64,000 nucleotides of DNA, from positions 806,001 to 870,000 of the forward strand of contig NZ_CP136136.1 in assembly GCF_038024875.1 (NCBI RefSeq), given 5' to 3'. Under the pieces are notes generated by a model. That model did not search any database. It was not told the origin of the DNA and saw only the letters and a list, made by a program, of their open reading frames with translations. The position numbers and the translations under genes are program-made. Positions 62,197-64,000 of this stretch are shown here, piece by piece (the first letter of the stretch is position 1; each line of letters starts with the position of its first letter). This DNA comes from Gordonia rubripertincta. Lineage in GTDB: Bacteria; Actinomycetota; Actinomycetes; Mycobacteriales; Mycobacteriaceae.

Positions 62197-62539
62197 CGAC
62201 GCTTCCCACTTCCCCTCACTGAATCGTTTGTCCCACTGCGCGTTGCGAACTCATCGCAGGCGCCATCTCGTGGTGCCGATCTGGATCAGAGTGTGTCCAG
62301 TTTGCCCGAACAGCTTGACACCCGCGTAAGAATGTCGCCAGTTTTCGGGTGGTCCACGTCACACCCGAGGTGGACTCACCGCCCGTGAACTGGGCGGACG
62401 GCGCCGAAGCTCACATCCAGTCCGACGACTGGGTCAACGAACTCACTCACCTTCAAGCCCCGCCGGGGCGATGTCGTCATGCCCACTTCCCGGGCTGCTT
62501 CGTCGTGCCCGGAGACCATCGCCGAAAGGCAGTCGGAAC
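62197..62539. other. intergenic region before the ABC transporter operon
   Basis: These 343 bases carry no convincing gene. A TTGACA-like sequence occurs near 62317 (GCTTGACACCCGC), but I cannot place a matching -10 hexamer with confidence. It probably contains the promoter of the branched-chain amino-acid-type transporter operon. Confidence 0.4.
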
Positions 62540-63808
62540 ATGCGTTTGTCGAACTCTCGAGGAGCCGGACGGCTGGCGGCGGTCGCCGTGGCCGCGGCAT
62601 GCATCTTCTCCGTCGTGTCATAGAGCAGCGACGACGGCGGATCGGACGGCTCCGCCGCGGATTCCAGCGGCACCAAGGCCTCCGGCGAAGCCATCAAGGT
62701 CGGATTGTTCAACCCCTCCAAGGGACCGGCGACCCAGCCCGGTGTCACCACCGGCAAGCAGGCCGCCCTGGACTACATCAACAACCAGATCGGCGGCATC
62801 AACGGCCGCCCCATCGAGATCGTCGACTGCGGCATCGATCAGACCGCACCCGAGTCGACGGTGTCGTGTGCCAATCAGTTCGTCGAAGCCGGCGTGGTCG
62901 CCGCGATCGACGGGTTCAACGCCGAATCCGCTGCCGCCGTACCGATCCTGACCGCGGCGAAGATCCCACTGGTCGGCCAGATCCCGTTCAGCACCATCAC
63001 CGGCGCATCGGCGGACAATCGCGTGTACTTCGGCCCGCCGCCCGCCGCGTTCCTCGTCGGCTTCATGCAGCAGCTGAAGGCCGACGGCAAGACCTCGCTC
63101 ACACTCGCGAACGCCGACCTGCCGCAGGCACATCAGGTCTTCGACGGCCTCATGAAGCCGCTCGGCGCGCAGCTCGGCATCGAGGTCAAGTCGGTCTACT
63201 ACCCACCGGCCGGACCCAACTTCACCCAACTGGCCAGCCAGCTCGCCGAGGGCAATCCGTCGGCGGCCGGCCTCATGACCGCACCCAACGACAATGTCTG
63301 CACCAAGCTCGCCCAGTCGCTGCGCTCGGTGAAGTTCGAGGGCACCATCTTCATGGCCGCCTGCACCGACTTCATCGACACCCTCGGCCAGCAGGCCGTC
63401 GGCGCCCAGACCTACTCGCCGTTCTGGCAGCCGCCCGCACTCGACTCCACCCCGGCTGAGGTCAAAGGCAACCTGGAGACCGCACAGAAGTTCATCGACG
63501 ACCAGAGCGGCACCGCCGGTTTCTACGCCTACGGCACCTTCTCCATCCTCGCCGACTTCGCGACGACCGTCGGCAACGCCGAGCTCAGCGACTACACCGG
63601 ACCGAGCATCCTCGGCGCTCTGAAGGCGGTCAAGGACTACCAGTCCTTCATCGGACCGAAGCTCAACTGCGGTAAGCCGACGAGCCCGAACTGCACCACC
63701 GAGATGCTGCTGTTCAACGTCGTCGCCGACAAGAAGACAGAACCCGCGATCGGCGGATTCATCACCCCGCTCCCGGCCGCGCTCGCCCTCATCCCGGGCG
63801 CCGCGTAA
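62540..63808 (+). pseudogene. LivK-type ABC transporter substrate-binding protein, amber codon in the signal peptide
   Basis: From ATG 62540 the frame reads MRLSNSRGAGRLAAVAVAAACIFSVVS, then TAG at 62621-62623, then SSDDGGSDGSAADSSG and, in the same frame, a complete periplasmic-binding type-1 domain (AIKVGLFNPSKGPATQPGV ... GRPIEIVDCGIDQT ... AAIDGFNAESAAAVPIL ... AGLMTAPNDNVCTKLAQSL). The stop sits where the lipobox Cys of such lipoproteins is expected (VVS-x-SSDDGG). About 420 codons in all. No other start would give a signal peptide. The next gene is a LivH-type permease, confirming the transporter context. Without readthrough or a corrected base the binding protein would not be exported. 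Confidence 0.8.
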
Positions 63809-63825
63809 GCGAGCACGACACGGTA

Positions 63826-63854
63826 GGGACGGGCCCCACTCCGGGGCCCGTCCC
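63826..63854 (+). terminator. hairpin after the binding-protein gene
   Basis: GGGACGGGCCCC pairs perfectly with GGGGCCCGTCCC around a five-base loop, 17 bases after the stop codon. It lacks a T tract and lies within the operon, so it may attenuate transcription into the permease genes or protect the mRNA 3' end. That would favour higher levels of binding protein. Confidence 0.7.
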
Positions 63855-63920
63855 ACCACCCACCCGTCCGCGCAATCCGTCCGCGTGTCCTGCGCACGCG
63901 CCGAACAAATGAGTTGCCAC

Positions 63921-64000
63921 ATGGGCCAGTTCCTCCAGTTCGCCTTCCTCGGGCTAGCCGCGGGTGCCATCTACTCGGTCCTCGCCTCGTCCTTGGTCGG
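63921..64000 (+). CDS. branched-chain amino-acid ABC permease LivH, N-terminal part only
   Basis: The first 26 codons read MGQFLQFAFLGLAAGAIYSVLASSLV, the typical first helix of LivH-type permeases (FLQFxxLGLxxGAIYxLxAxxLV). The gene runs past the window edge. ATG 63909 in the same frame (MSCHMGQF) is an alternative start. Confidence 0.75.
   Translation, partial: MGQFLQFAFLGLAAGAIYSVLASSLV

Overview
The window is very GC-rich, densely packed chromosomal DNA from a mycolic-acid-producing actinomycete (order Mycobacteriales). A Gordonia-like genus fits best. The basis is gene content: an MMPL transporter, a cutinase-type esterase, a wax-ester synthase/DGAT, an EtfD-type membrane iron-sulfur oxidoreductase next to its usual aminotransferase neighbour, EphD, a DUF222/HNH protein, and a dcd plus UDP-glucose dehydrogenase pair. 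From memory, the last two neighbour pairs occur the same way in Mycobacterium tuberculosis. No phage, CRISPR array or rRNA was seen. The only RNA gene recognised is a tRNA-Gly(CCC).

Layout. 1-3.1 kb is accessory DNA: a TIGR02391-family gene cut by the window edge, a small unknown gene and an IS481-type insertion sequence. 3.3-10.1 kb holds small enzymes, a frameshifted MFS pump, a truncated TetR abutting a broken secreted-protein gene, and a cutinase. 10.1-14.1 kb is a minus-strand operon: thiazole kinase ThiM, a DszA/NtaA-type flavin monooxygenase, a rhodanese and a GntR/FCD regulator, with a strong palindrome in front of it. 14.1-22.5 kb holds oxidoreductases (Rieske oxygenase plus a dihydrodipicolinate-reductase-like partner, SDRs, a StyA-like flavoprotein) and hydrolases. 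22.5-30.8 kb has a cell-surface acyltransferase, an FbpABC ferric-iron transporter behind a likely IdeR box, and a WS/DGAT. 31-36 kb is EtfD with a long repeat-bearing tail, followed by an aminotransferase. 36.1-40 kb is an EphD / PF10118 / ferredoxin-type reductase operon. 40-42.3 kb is an MFS pump with a divergent TetR and a double operator. 42.3-47.7 kb is an Hsp70-like membrane protein, UDP-glucose dehydrogenase, dCTP deaminase and an HNH protein. 48.6-52.3 kb has a symporter with a tiny upstream partner, a coenzyme reductase, and a LysR-effector-domain/DUF5997 pair. 52.5-64 kb holds secreted proteins, an MMPL-TetR operon with a palindromic operator, an IS1182-type element, and the start of a branched-chain amino-acid ABC transporter whose binding-protein gene carries an amber codon.

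The most interesting candidate is the 36.1-40 kb operon. The protein usually labelled 'predicted metal-dependent hydrolase' carries the E / ExxH / E / ExxH pattern of a ferritin-like di-iron site and is followed by an FMN/2Fe-2S reductase, so it may be a di-iron oxygenase. EphD upstream combines epoxide hydrolase and dehydrogenase domains, so the operon could encode oxidation, epoxide opening and alcohol oxidation. The thiM operon is the second candidate.

Seven genes are interrupted: five by single-base changes in short homopolymer runs and two by in-frame stop codons. That density suggests either residual assembly indels or real gene decay; the raw reads would decide. All function assignments come from reading the sequence and from recalled family knowledge; no database search was run.
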